From NCBI GenBank assembly GCA_910585955.1, contig CAJUGC010000001.1:124001-188000 (forward strand): a DNA stretch of 64,000 nucleotides, given 5' to 3'. This stretch comes from an uncultured Christensenella sp. Lineage in GTDB: Bacteria; Bacillota; Clostridia; Christensenellales; Pumilibacteraceae. Both the position numbers and the translations under genes were made by a program. The notes under the pieces are model-generated. The model was given only the letters and a program-made list of their open reading frames with translations. It ran no database searches and was not told the DNA's origin. Of this stretch, positions 53,850 through 64,000 are shown piece after piece; the first letter of the stretch is position 1; each line of letters starts with the position of its first letter.

Positions 53850-53927
53850 ATAACCTCTTAAAACGCAACAAATGCCGTAGCTCGGTCTAACCCGCAAATA
53901 ACCGCCAAGCAAACTTTGCTTGCGTCC

Positions 53928-53956
53928 ATTATATCATAATAATCACCGAATGGCAA
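53928..53956 (-). promoter_or_regulatory. Promoter of the WG-repeat-like/ABC-F genes
   Basis: Minus strand TTGCCA (53956-53951), 17 bases, TATAAT (53933-53928). Confidence 0.7.
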
Positions 53957-54042
53957 TAGATTTGTTTGTATTTTTTGCCACCCTTGTTTCTCGCGTATAA
54001 ATTTGCCCGTCTTAGCGAACAGCTAATATGGGAGGACTTTGT

Positions 54043-54735
54043 ATGTTCGGTATCAAGCCCGTGCTTTGGGTACTTATAAATTCGCTTGTCTCGTTTGTGT
54101 ATCTGTTTATTATCTCCAAAATTTTAGGTAAAAAACAGATTGCGCAACTTGAATTCATAGATTACACCGTCGGAATATCTCTCGGTTCTATCGCCGCGCA
54201 GATGTCGACCGATTCGGAAACGCCGTTCTATTTCTATCTGATAGCAATGTCCATGTTCTTTTTGCTCGCTCTTCTCGTCGCGGTAGTCGGGCGAAAAAAC
54301 ACTTTTTTCAAGCGTCTTTTGAAAGGAAAACCTTCGACCCTCGTCTACGACGGCAGGATAAACTACCGCGAACTTAAAAAGAACAAGATAGACGTAAACG
54401 ACCTTCTGTCCATGCTCCGCGAAAAAGACTTCTTCGACATTGCGGATGTAGCGTATGCGGTATTCGAGCCGAGCGGCGAGCTGTCCGTGCTTCCGAAAGG
54501 CAAAAACGCGCCCGTCACGATAAGCGACGTCGCACCCGAAAAAATCGAGCAGGCGTCGCTCACGAATGTACTCGTCGCCGACGGCACTATCTCGCACTCG
54601 GGACTTTCCGAAGCAAACAAGGACGAAGCCTGGCTTCTCGGCAGACTCGGCTCTTCCGACAAAAAGGAACTCGAAAAATATATCCTCGTCACCTACGACG
54701 ACAAAAAAGATAAATTGGAGACATACGAAAAATAA
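54043..54735 (+). CDS. DUF421/YetF-like membrane protein
   Basis: 230 residues from the ATG at 54043, with GGGAGG 7 bases before it; an earlier in-frame ATG at 54028 is unsupported. Three N-terminal helices (~5-90), with ILGKKQIAQLEFIDYTVGISLGSIA typical of DUF421, then the YetF-type C-terminal alpha/beta domain (TLVYDGRINYRELKKNKID, LLSMLREKDFFDIADVAYAVFE). A widespread Firmicutes membrane family with no settled function, sometimes linked to spore or stress proteins. Divergent from the WG-repeat-like gene. Confidence 0.93.
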   Translation: MFGIKPVLWVLINSLVSFVYLFIISKILGKKQIAQLEFIDYTVGISLGSIAAQMSTDSETPFYFYLIAMSMFFLLALLVAVVGRKNTFFKRLLKGKPSTLVYDGRINYRELKKNKIDVNDLLSMLREKDFFDIADVAYAVFEPSGELSVLPKGKNAPVTISDVAPEKIEQASLTNVLVADGTISHSGLSEANKDEAWLLGRLGSSDKKELEKYILVTYDDKKDKLETYEK

Positions 54736-54754
54736 TAAGCAACTTGACCTTTTG

Positions 54755-54835
54755 AAAAAAGGTGCGCGAAAATGGAAATATGCGCTTTCCAGAAAGCCGC
54801 GGAAAATGCTTCTGCACCTTTTTTCGAAAAGGTGC
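54755..54835. other. Hairpin region with mutually exclusive AAAAGGTGC pairings
   Basis: AAAAAAGGTGC (54755-54765) pairs with GCACCTTTTTT (54814-54824) over 11 bp. The same right arm can instead pair with AAAAGGTGC (54827-54835) around a TTCG loop. A TGGAAA/TTTCCA hairpin lies inside. The closing stem matches the element at 59253-59335. Confidence 0.55.
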
Positions 54836-54846
54836 AACAAAAAGAC

Positions 54847-54882
54847 AAAAGGAGGGGAATTTTCGGCTATCCCCCTCCTTTT
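54847..54882 (+). terminator. Terminator of the DUF421 gene
   Basis: Perfect 11-bp stem AAAAGGAGGGG/CCCCTCCTTTT followed by T and TGC on the plus strand. Confidence 0.75.
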
Positions 54883-54888
54883 TGCTCA

Positions 54889-54922
54889 GCCGAGCGCAGC
54901 GAACGCCACGAGCCTTGGCGAG
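54889..54922. repeat. Short dispersed motif copy
   Basis: GCCGAGCGCAGCGAACGCC followed by ACGAGCCTTGGCGAG. Related copies occur at 3940-3976 and within 39438-39486, all between genes. Confidence 0.45.
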
Positions 54923-55021
54923 TATTACCACCCCTTTAAACGACTTAAGGCGCCACCCTAAGAACCCTTTTTAGGAGATAAAATTATATAAAAAGAAACA
55001 ACAGACCTAAAAGGTGTAACA

Positions 55022-55145
55022 CCAAACGGCTTAGATACGAGCAGTTCGAGGAAGGCACGGATTTTGCGCAGGGAGTGTACTTTCCGTACATGACCAAGCA
55101 AAACGCAAGCCTGACATGGAAATGCGACGTATATAAGCCGTTCGG
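55022..55145. repeat. Inverted-repeat-bounded intergenic element, copy 2
   Basis: Left end CCAAACGGCTTAGATACG (55022-55039) and right end CGTATATAAGCCGTTCGG (55128-55145) match as inverted repeats in 16 of 18 positions. A TGTAC-TTTCC-GTACA hairpin lies inside. The left end is shared with the element at 39403-39426. Confidence 0.6.
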
Positions 55146-55156
55146 AACTTAAAGAA

Positions 55157-55182
55157 AATCTCCCCTGTCCCCAGAGGAGATT
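55157..55182 (-). terminator. Terminator of the str operon after tuf
   Basis: Stem AATCTCC/GGAGATT 33 bases past the tuf stop, with TTTCTTT following on the minus strand. Confidence 0.65.
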
Positions 55183-55214
55183 GTTTTATTATATTGAATA
55201 TAGCTGTTTCGAAC

Positions 55215-56417
55215 TTACTTTATTATCTTCGAAACGACGCCGGAACCGACCGTTCTGCCGCCCTCGCGGATAGCGAAACGAAGTCCCTGCTCTGCGGCGA
55301 TGGGAGCGATGAGCTTAACGCTTATCGTAATGTTGTCGCCGGGCATGACCATTTCAACGCCCTTCGGGAGATCGATCGTACCCGTAACGTCGGTCGTTCT
55401 GAAGTAGAACTGAGGACGATAGCCGTTGAAGAAAGGAGTATGACGTCCGCCCTCGTCTTTGGTCAAGACGTAAACCTGACCTTCGAACTCGGTGTGCGGA
55501 GTGATCGAGCCGGGCTTAGCGATAACCTGTCCGCGCTCGATGTCTTTCTTGTCGATACCGCGAAGAAGTACGCCTGCGTTGTCGCCTGCGGTCGCGAAGT
55601 CGAGCTGCTTTCTGAACATCTCGATACCGGTAACGACCGAAGACTTCGTAGCCTTTATACCGACGATCTCTACGGGGTCGCCGAGCTTAAGCTGTCCGCG
55701 CTCTACTCTGCCGGTTGCGACTGTGCCGCGGCCGGTGATCGTGAATACGTCCTCGACAGGCATAAGGAAAGGCTTATCGGTGTCGCGCGCGGGATCGGGA
55801 ATCCAAGCGTCGACTGCGTCCATAAGCTCGAATACGCACTTGCAAGCGTCGCTGTCTACGTCGCCGTTCGAAGCCGCTTCGAGAGCCTTGACTGCGCTGC
55901 CGCGGATGATGGGCGTGTTGTCGCCGTCAAACTCGTACTGCGAAAGAAGATCGCGGATTTCCATCTCGACGAGGTCGAGAAGTTCCGAGTCGTCTACAAG
56001 GTCGGTCTTGTTCATGAATACGGCAATCTTGGGCACGCCGACCTGACGAGCGAGCAGGATGTGCTCACGGGTCTGGGGCATGGGACCGTCGGTAGCGGCA
56101 ACGACGAGGATCGCGCCGTCCATCTGAGCCGCACCGGTGATCATGTTCTTGACATAGTCTGCGTGGCCCGGGCAGTCGACGTGAGCGTAGTGACGCTTTG
56201 CGGTCGAATACTCGACGTGAGCGGTGTTTATCGTGATACCTCTTGCTTTCTCCTCGGGAGCCGAGTCGATCTGGTCGTATCTCATCTTCTCCGAAAGACC
56301 CTTTGCTGCAAGCGTCATCGTGATAGCTGCGGTAAGAGTGGTCTTGCCGTGGTCGACGTGGCCGATCGTACCGATGTTAACGTGAGGCTTGCTTCTGTCA
56401 AACTTAGCTTTAGCCAT
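55215..56417 (-). CDS. tuf: Elongation factor Tu
   Basis: 400 residues. GTPase motifs GHVDHGKT (~19), DCPGH (~81), NKTD (~136), and the full three-domain EF-Tu sequence ending SGVVSKIIK. Delivers aminoacyl-tRNA to the ribosome. Fourth gene of the str operon; the 161-base gap after fusA may hold a separate promoter. Confidence 0.99.
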   Translation of the reverse strand: MAKAKFDRSKPHVNIGTIGHVDHGKTTLTAAITMTLAAKGLSEKMRYDQIDSAPEEKARGITINTAHVEYSTAKRHYAHVDCPGHADYVKNMITGAAQMDGAILVVAATDGPMPQTREHILLARQVGVPKIAVFMNKTDLVDDSELLDLVEMEIRDLLSQYEFDGDNTPIIRGSAVKALEAASNGDVDSDACKCVFELMDAVDAWIPDPARDTDKPFLMPVEDVFTITGRGTVATGRVERGQLKLGDPVEIVGIKATKSSVVTGIEMFRKQLDFATAGDNAGVLLRGIDKKDIERGQVIAKPGSITPHTEFEGQVYVLTKDEGGRHTPFFNGYRPQFYFRTTDVTGTIDLPKGVEMVMPGDNITISVKLIAPIAAEQGLRFAIREGGRTVGSGVVSKIIK

Positions 56418-56578
56418 GATATTTTATTCCTCCATAAATGATTCTTGAATTAATTTTCGGGTTTTAAAGAGCCCGTCTCTTATTAAATTGTCCGTTGTCT
56501 TTCACAAAGTCCGAAAACTTCATGAACCTATTATACTGTATTTTTCGGAATAAGACAACCGTTTTGAGGCACTAAAGT

Positions 56579-58693
<2,115 letters not shown>

Positions 58694-58711
58694 AATTTCG
58701 TCCTCTTACCC

Positions 58712-59182
58712 TTACCAGCGATAGTGAGCAAACGCCCTGTTGGCTTCCGCCATTCTGTGCATTTCTTCCTTACGCTTTATGGCCGAACCCGTGTTGTTGT
58801 AGGCGTCCATTATCTCGCCCGCAAGGCGTTCTGCCATCGTCTTTTCTCCGCGCTTGCGCGAGAACGACACAAGCCAACGAATGGCAAGCGTCTGGCGACG
58901 GTCGGGACGGATTTCGAGAGGTACCTGATAGGTACTGCCGCCCACTCTGCGCGCCTTAACCTCGAGCACGGGTTTTATGTTCTCGAGCGACTTCGTGAAT
59001 ACGTCGATCGCTTCGAGATTCATCTTTTCTTTTACAATATCAAATGCCCCGTAGACTATCTGCTGTGCCGTTCCCTTCTTTCCGTCAAGCATTACCTGAT
59101 TGACGAGCTTAGTGATAACTTTGCTGTTATACACGGGATCGGGCAGTACGTCACGCTTGGGCACACCGCTTCTTCTCGGCAT
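58712..59182 (-). CDS. rpsG: 30S ribosomal protein S7
   Basis: 156 residues, typical S7 ([20 protein letters not shown] at the N-terminus, [16 protein letters not shown], ending [10 protein letters not shown]). Binds the 16S rRNA 3' domain and usually autoregulates the operon. AGGAG 10 bases upstream. It follows rpsL after an unusually structured 174-base gap. Confidence 0.99.
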   Translation of the reverse strand: MPRRSGVPKRDVLPDPVYNSKVITKLVNQVMLDGKKGTAQQIVYGAFDIVKEKMNLEAIDVFTKSLENIKPVLEVKARRVGGSTYQVPLEIRPDRRQTLAIRWLVSFSRKRGEKTMAERLAGEIMDAYNNTGSAIKRKEEMHRMAEANRAFAHYRW

Positions 59183-59252
59183 ACTTAAATTACTCCTTTA
59201 TTTGAATTCTGAACAAATTTGCTTGCTTGCAATGGCAAATTTGTGATTGAAC

Positions 59253-59335
59253 AAAAAGGTGAATATTACGCCGCCCTTGCGGCGGAATCGCGTGCGGAGC
59301 ACGCGGACTCGGAAATCCGAGTCATGCACCTTTTT
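59253..59335. other. Three-hairpin structured element between rpsL and rpsG
   Basis: AAAAAGGTG (59253-59261) and CACCTTTTT (59327-59335) close a domain holding three perfect hairpins in a row: CGCCGC/GCGGCG (59269-59284), CGCGTGC/GCACGCG (59289-59305) and GACTCGG/CCGAGTC (59306-59323). It would form a cloverleaf-like RNA inside the rpsL-rpsG transcript. Not coding. Confidence 0.7.
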
Positions 59336-59356
59336 ATTTTTAGCAATCGTTTAAGA

Positions 59357-59728
59357 TTACTTCGCGCGCTTTGCGCCGTACTTCGAGCGGGCTTGCTTGC
59401 GCTTTGCGACACCTGCGGTATCAAGCGCACCGCGTATGATATGATATCTTACGCCGGGCAAATCCTTCACTCTGCCGCCACGAATAAGCACGACGCTGTG
59501 TTCCTGCAAATTGTGTCCGATTCCCGGGATGTAAACCGTACCTTCCATCTTGTTTACAAGACGGACTCTCGCGATTTTCCGAAGCGCCGAGTTGGGCTTC
59601 TTCGGAGTGGTCGTCGTAACCGAAAGGCATACGCCGCGCTTTTGCGGGTTGCCCTCGAGTATGGGGCTCAAAGACTTGAACTCTACCTTCTCGCGACCTT
59701 TCCTGATCAACTGGTTAATCGTAGGCAT
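59357..59728 (-). CDS. rpsL: 30S ribosomal protein S12
   Basis: 123 residues. [14 protein letters not shown], the decoding loop [14 protein letters not shown] and [14 protein letters not shown] are intact. Lysines at the positions usually linked to streptomycin resistance are wild type. First gene of the str operon, AAGGAGG 10 bases upstream. Confidence 0.99.
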   Translation of the reverse strand: MPTINQLIRKGREKVEFKSLSPILEGNPQKRGVCLSVTTTTPKKPNSALRKIARVRLVNKMEGTVYIPGIGHNLQEHSVVLIRGGRVKDLPGVRYHIIRGALDTAGVAKRKQARSKYGAKRAK

Positions 59729-59807
59729 TATTACTCTACCTCCTTATAGTAGTCTCGCCCTCGCCCTTTAAGTACGCGCCTTAAGGCCGCTACAAATAAA
59801 GCGAGTG

Positions 59808-59828
59808 TTGCCGCCGTCAAAGCGGCAA
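59808..59828 (-). other. Leader hairpin before rpsL
   Basis: Stem TTGCCGC/GCGGCAA with a 7-base loop, between the str promoter and rpsL; possibly regulatory. Confidence 0.4.
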
Positions 59829-59860
59829 GAAAAATTTACGCGCAAATTGCACGCCTTTGT

Positions 59861-59889
59861 ATTCTACACCATTACAGACCGAATGTCAA
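59861..59889 (-). promoter_or_regulatory. Promoter of the str operon
   Basis: Minus strand TTGACA (59889-59884), 17 bases, TAGAAT (59866-59861), about 130 bases before rpsL. Confidence 0.8.
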
Positions 59890-59973
59890 TCGATTTGAGC
59901 CTGTTTTTTCCGAAAGCCCCGACCCGTTTTCGTCCGCTTGTCTATTCTTACGGTCGAGCGCACGGACAGGCAA

Positions 59974-60010
59974 AAGAAATCGCCTTTTCTAAGCGAAAAG
60001 GCGATTTCTT
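59974..60010 (-). terminator. Terminator after GH3 copy 4
   Basis: Perfect 15-bp stem AAGAAATCGCCTTTT/AAAAGGCGATTTCTT with a 7-base loop, 42 bases past the GH3 stop. Confidence 0.75.
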
Positions 60011-60051
60011 GCGTGCTTGTACGTTCGTTAGGGAAAATCTTAAATTCGGGT

Positions 60052-63000
60052 TTAGTTCTCAGCCTTAAGCCCCTTCCTTATGACGAAGAAGCCCCATACG
60101 CCGAGACCGACTGCTGCAATGCAATCGACGGCAATCGTGAGAGCTATCCACCATTCCATGCGATAGCCGACGATTTCGACGTTGACGGAGTTGCTGTTCG
60201 CAACGGTGTATAGAATATTTTTGGACGCCTGACGGAGTATCGTCAGATCCTTTGCGTCCTCGGCATTTGCGTCCTGCCACATGAGGTTTGTAAGCGAAGC
60301 GAGAATAAGGTCGTTGCCCGCGTACAGCATCTGACGCGAGAACATGAAGGCGTTGTCGGTCTTGTAATCGCAGATCACAAGCCCTCTGAAGCCCCATTCG
60401 TTGCGAAGAATCTCGGTCATGAGACGATAGTCGCCGCCCGTCCAGCGCGTACCTATGCGGTTGAACGAACTCATAACGCCCGTCGTTCCCTCGAACTTTT
60501 CAATGCCGTCGGCTTTCGCCGTTACAACCGAAGTCGGATCGTCGTTACCCTTGACCGCAATTTCAAACGGCTTGAGATAGAGTTCGCGCAGAGCCTGCTC
60601 CGTGCAGTACGTCGCAATGCCCGAACGATGCGTCTCCTGATCGTTAAGCGCAAAGTGCTTGAGATCGGTATAGACGCCCTTGGTTTTCGCGCCGTTAACT
60701 ACGTTTACGGCAAGCTTGCCCGAAAGCACTGGATCTTCGCTGTAGTACTCGAAGTTTCTGCCGGCAAACGGACTGCGATGAAGGTTGACCGCGGGTGCAT
60801 ACCAGCCGCTGTACGGCAAACCATTGCCCGTCTCGTCGCCCCAAAGTCCGTTGTCGCCGACTATCTTGCCCATTCTGTAAGCAAGATCCTTGTTCCAAGT
60901 CGAGCCGATTACTATTTCCGTAGCAAACGTCGTGTTGCCTTTATACTGCGAGCTCTTGCCCGGCATGAAGTTGACGAAGCCTATCGGACCGTCGCTGTCG
61001 TTCGTAAGATTCTTGCCGATACTTTCGATTGCGCTTGTCTGGAACGCACCGTTGTTGACAAGGTTTATCATGTCCTTATAGGTGAGCTTATCGAGAAGCG
61101 CGTCCCAACGCTCGTCATCGTAATCAACTCTGCCGTTTTCGTCCAAAAGATCCTTGAGCTTCAATTCGCCGCTTGCGCCCGTAGTGGGTTTTTCGGTCAC
61201 AGCGTCTATGAGCGGATTGTTGTGTTTGTCGCTTGCAAGCACGTCGAGTTCGGCGACGCCGTCCTCGCTCGTCTTGACCTCGCGTTCGAGCGCCGTAGGC
61301 GCTTTGGGGAAAGTACCTTCGAAATCGGTCCTCGACATTCCCTTTCGCGTCTTGCCGTCGACTACGACGTCGCGAAGACGGTATGCCGAATCGAAAAAGT
61401 CGTCCGACGTGTATCTGTTCACGACCTTTTCTCCCGTCACGGGATCTTCCTCGAAGTAAATGTCTTGGGCGAGCTTGACCGTCTCAAAGTCGTACGCATA
61501 GCCGTCGACGTGAGAGTTCGCGCTGACAATGAACTTGTAATCGCCGTGTTCGAGCTCGTAACCCGTCTTTTCGTTGCCGTTAGCGTCGTTATAGTCGTAT
61601 GACGCCAGGTCGTAAGCGGAGACGGTAAAGCGCACCGTGCACTCGCTCTTTTCGCCGCTCGTCTCGAGAAGCGGAGTTTTTGCGAAGTCGACGAGTTCGA
61701 CGTAAGGCTTTTCTATGCCGCCGTAGTAGTAAGGCTTGTTTACATAAAGCTGAACTACGTCCTTGCCCGCCGTTTCACCGATGTTCTTGACCTTGACTTC
61801 AACGGTAATCTCGCCGTCGTCCAAGGAACCTTCGACTTTGGTTATTTCCTGAGTGAATTTCGTGTACGAAAGTCCGTGACCGAACGGGAATATTACGTTT
61901 TCCTCATACCAGGTGGAATCCGGCACAACGACGCTCTCTTCGTAAGCTCGCGTCTCATAGTAACGATAGCCCATATAAACGCCCTCTTCATAGGACACGA
62001 GGTATCTTCCGGCGATTGCCGACTCGTTCTCCATGAAAGCCGAACCGTTTTTGCCGTCGTTGACCTGCGAGTTATCGCCGAAATTCTGCCAAGTCGGATC
62101 GAGCGAATAGTCTCTGGCGTAGATGTCCACCGTCTTACCCGAGGGGTTGACCTTGCCGCTTAATACGTCACCGAAAGCCTGCGCGCCCGTAGTGCCGGGA
62201 CCGCCTATCCAGAGAACCGCATCGATACGCTTGTCGGTAGCCGTATTGTTATATTCGGCTATGAAGTCGCATTGGAAAGCCGTAAGTGTGTTGAGTACGA
62301 CTATGACCTTTTTAAAGCGTGCCGTCACCATATCGAGTAGCGCATACTCGTTCGCGTCGAGCTGGAGATAATGATTGCCCTCTATTCCGCCGTTACTGAC
62401 ATTCTGACTTCTCGGAAGATCCCAGCTTTCTCCGCCGAGGCGGGATATTACCACTATCGCCGCAGCGCCGTAGTCCTTAAACGAGCTTTTGACTTCGGGC
62501 GTGTAACGCGAAACGGGAGTCTCGCCTATATCGAGAGTGGGAGCGGCGCTCGAGCCCTCGGTAAGCGCAGGGCTTTCCGATCTTCCGTTTCCCGATTCTC
62601 CGTCGTTTTCGTAGAATTTTTTAAGTATCGGATTATATTCGAAGCCGCCCTTTTCGAGTCCGTCGAAAATCGTCGAAGCCGCCTCTCCGCTTATGCCGCC
62701 CGAACCGGTGCCGCCGAGCACGAGATCGACGGAGTTTTTACCGAACACCGACACTTTGGGTTTGTCTTTGACCGAACTCGACGATACGGGCGTCGGAATG
62801 GGAAGGGCGTTCTCCTCGTTGAGAAGGAGAGTAAAACCCTCTTCCGCTATTTCGACGTTAAGCCTGTCGCCCGCCTCTTTGCTTTCCTTTTTAGACGCGT
62901 AATCGGACTTATAGATCTCCGTGCCGCCATCTGCTTTTATCGGTTTCGGACCGCCGAGCACCGTCGAAAGTATCGGGTACAGCAATGTATTTTCAAGCAC

Positions 63001-63093
63001 CGTAAGCACTATAAGAAGCGCGACGACAAAGACCGTCACCGCCGTCCAAACGATAGTCGCGGGGCGTTTTATTACTTTTACGAATTTGTTCAT
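60052..63093 (-). CDS. Membrane-anchored, circularly permuted GH3 glycosidase (copy 4)
   Basis: 1,013 residues. N-terminal membrane helix (~14-38). Alpha/beta sandwich with GGESWDLP (~219) and NPSGKTVDIY (~316), fibronectin-III-like part from FPFGHGLSYTKF (~404), linker MSRTDFEGTFPKAP. The barrel has EYYSEDPVLSG (~785), KHFALNDQETHRSG (~815), SSFNRIGTRW (~875) and nucleophile region LVICDYKTDN (~907). C-terminal membrane helix (~985-1003). Same permuted plan as copies 1 and 2. Begins 21 bases after an InlB/CBM gene, with AGGT-type ribosome site. Confidence 0.9.
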   Translation of the reverse strand: MNKFVKVIKRPATIVWTAVTVFVVALLIVLTVLENTLLYPILSTVLGGPKPIKADGGTEIYKSDYASKKESKEAGDRLNVEIAEEGFTLLLNEENALPIPTPVSSSSVKDKPKVSVFGKNSVDLVLGGTGSGGISGEAASTIFDGLEKGGFEYNPILKKFYENDGESGNGRSESPALTEGSSAAPTLDIGETPVSRYTPEVKSSFKDYGAAAIVVISRLGGESWDLPRSQNVSNGGIEGNHYLQLDANEYALLDMVTARFKKVIVVLNTLTAFQCDFIAEYNNTATDKRIDAVLWIGGPGTTGAQAFGDVLSGKVNPSGKTVDIYARDYSLDPTWQNFGDNSQVNDGKNGSAFMENESAIAGRYLVSYEEGVYMGYRYYETRAYEESVVVPDSTWYEENVIFPFGHGLSYTKFTQEITKVEGSLDDGEITVEVKVKNIGETAGKDVVQLYVNKPYYYGGIEKPYVELVDFAKTPLLETSGEKSECTVRFTVSAYDLASYDYNDANGNEKTGYELEHGDYKFIVSANSHVDGYAYDFETVKLAQDIYFEEDPVTGEKVVNRYTSDDFFDSAYRLRDVVVDGKTRKGMSRTDFEGTFPKAPTALEREVKTSEDGVAELDVLASDKHNNPLIDAVTEKPTTGASGELKLKDLLDENGRVDYDDERWDALLDKLTYKDMINLVNNGAFQTSAIESIGKNLTNDSDGPIGFVNFMPGKSSQYKGNTTFATEIVIGSTWNKDLAYRMGKIVGDNGLWGDETGNGLPYSGWYAPAVNLHRSPFAGRNFEYYSEDPVLSGKLAVNVVNGAKTKGVYTDLKHFALNDQETHRSGIATYCTEQALRELYLKPFEIAVKGNDDPTSVVTAKADGIEKFEGTTGVMSSFNRIGTRWTGGDYRLMTEILRNEWGFRGLVICDYKTDNAFMFSRQMLYAGNDLILASLTNLMWQDANAEDAKDLTILRQASKNILYTVANSNSVNVEIVGYRMEWWIALTIAVDCIAAVGLGVWGFFVIRKGLKAEN

Positions 63094-63114
63094 ATATTTT
63101 TACCTAACCTCCCC

Positions 63115-64000
63115 TTATAAGTACAGATTGTCGAATACGGGGTACCAGTACAGTTCCGCTCCGCCGAGGTTGTCGAGCTTGATGAAGTCTACCATGGGCG
63201 CGACCGCCGAAGTAGTGCCGGCAAGCGCTTCGTTTGCGTTCGCAGTGACAAGCTCGATTACGTTCATGCCTTCGACAAGCGACACGTTTGCGGAAACGGT
63301 ATATTCCGCGAACGTAGATTTAAACATACCGCCGCCGCTGATATCTTTGCCCGATATTGTGATCGGAGAATACGAAAGCGGCTTGCCGTTCACGACGAAG
63401 CTGTAGGCATTTTCTCCCGTCGGCGCAATCGTGAGAGACCCCGTATCGAGGATTTCATAGCCGAGACTTGCCGAAAGTTTTACGTTGCTTACCTCCTTGT
63501 CCGAATAGATCACGAACTTAAGCGTCGCTCCTTCCTTATAGAGGTAAGTGACGTAATGTCCGATATGCGTCGGCTTTTTGCTGTTAAGCGGGAATTTTTC
63601 GGAATGGACGGTTCCGCCCGTATCGTCCGCCGTAACTATCTGCGCGCCCGTTGCGCTGCCCGAATAGCCGGGGAAAATTTCCGTCGGATCTATTTCCGTA
63701 TACTCCGCGTCGAATATGTTGGTCTTTACCGCAACCGACTTCCAATGAGCGTAGACGTTCGTCGTGCGAACCGCTTCCAAGGGGAAGGTAATGCGCGTAC
63801 CGCCTCTTTCGTTCGTATACCAGCCCTCGAACGTAAAGCCCGTTCTTTCGGGTATTTCGGCAGGCTCTTCCACGAGCGTGCCGCCGTCGACCTTGACCGA
63901 CTTGAAATTCACGCTCGGCGAATCGACGTAATTGTTTCTGAAGCTTATCGTATACTGCTCCTTTTCCCAAACCGCATAGAGAGTTCCGCTCTCGGTCGGC
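63115..64000 (-). CDS. InlB B-repeat and CBM-like surface protein (partial, N-terminus off the right edge)
   Basis: At least 295 codons, open to the right edge; the frame continues upstream of an internal Met as PTESGTLYAVWEKEQYTISF. It holds the end of one InlB B-repeat, a complete one (FKSVKVDGG ... FTFEGWYTNERGG ... VYAHWK) and a ~200-residue beta-sandwich like the CBM6/35-type end of the 31666-33816 lipoprotein (GGGMFKSTFAEY, GMNVIELVTANAN, PMVDFIKL). By analogy it is probably a lipoprotein, but the signal is not in the window. It pairs with GH3 copy 4. Confidence 0.85.
   Translation of the reverse strand, partial: PTESGTLYAVWEKEQYTISFRNNYVDSPSVNFKSVKVDGGTLVEEPAEIPERTGFTFEGWYTNERGGTRITFPLEAVRTTNVYAHWKSVAVKTNIFDAEYTEIDPTEIFPGYSGSATGAQIVTADDTGGTVHSEKFPLNSKKPTHIGHYVTYLYKEGATLKFVIYSDKEVSNVKLSASLGYEILDTGSLTIAPTGENAYSFVVNGKPLSYSPITISGKDISGGGMFKSTFAEYTVSANVSLVEGMNVIELVTANANEALAGTTSAVAPMVDFIKLDNLGGAELYWYPVFDNLYL

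Overview
The window reads as chromosome from an uncultured, Gram-positive-type gut Clostridium-like bacterium. The signs are strong AGGAGG-type ribosome sites, TTGACA/TATAAT-type promoters, lipoprotein signal peptides without outer-membrane genes, an AgrC/LytTR-type sensor pair, SecA with a SEC-C tail, and several very large surface glycosidases. Placement near the Christensenellales/Borkfalkiaceae is an inference from this gene mix, not something the sequence proves. Almost every gene is on the minus strand, so operons read from high to low coordinates.

Layout: 1-5.2 kb holds a Sel1-repeat protein, a leucine-rich-repeat/PH-like membrane protein, a GT28 glycolipid glycosyltransferase and UDP-galactopyranose mutase. 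5.3-7.8 kb is an AT-richer island with a small lipoprotein and a secreted subtilase broken by two single-base frameshifts. 7.9-15 kb holds a membrane-anchored permuted GH3, an AgrC-like kinase with a LytTR regulator, and a lipoprotein HtrA protease. 15.2-21.1 kb holds an unusual six-cysteine rubredoxin, an XRE repressor diverging from a giant zinc-ribbon/InlB-repeat membrane protein, and a Fic AMP-transferase. At 21.5-21.8 kb lie tRNA-Thr(GGT) and a 5' half-copy of it. 21.9-27.8 kb is a rhamnose operon (GH78 rhamnosidase, rhaB, rhaA, rhaD). 28-38.3 kb is a surface-glycan locus: permuted GH3, small membrane protein, InlB-repeat/CBM lipoprotein and a 1,444-residue GH3 with a collagen-like stalk. 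A DeoR regulator diverges from it.

39.5-54.7 kb is mostly housekeeping: an MDR dehydrogenase, Mrp, an alkyltransferase, mnmA, tsaD, prfB, secA and pheA. These are headed by a Rho-like protein that has lost its Walker A motif. An ABC-F protein, a large membrane protein with a WG-repeat-like segment and a DUF421 protein follow. 55.2-59.9 kb is the str operon (rpsL, rpsG, fusA, tuf) with its promoter. A fourth permuted GH3 follows, with a second InlB/CBM protein running off the right edge.

How it fits together: four circularly permuted, membrane-tethered GH3 enzymes and two InlB/CBM proteins look like a surface system for binding and trimming glycosides. Released rhamnosides would be handled in the cytoplasm by GH78 and rhaBAD. 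No transporter for the products is visible. The strongest candidates for new biology are this surface system, an 8-G tract inside the promoter of the largest GH3, the Rho-like pseudo-ATPase, and two families of structured intergenic elements.
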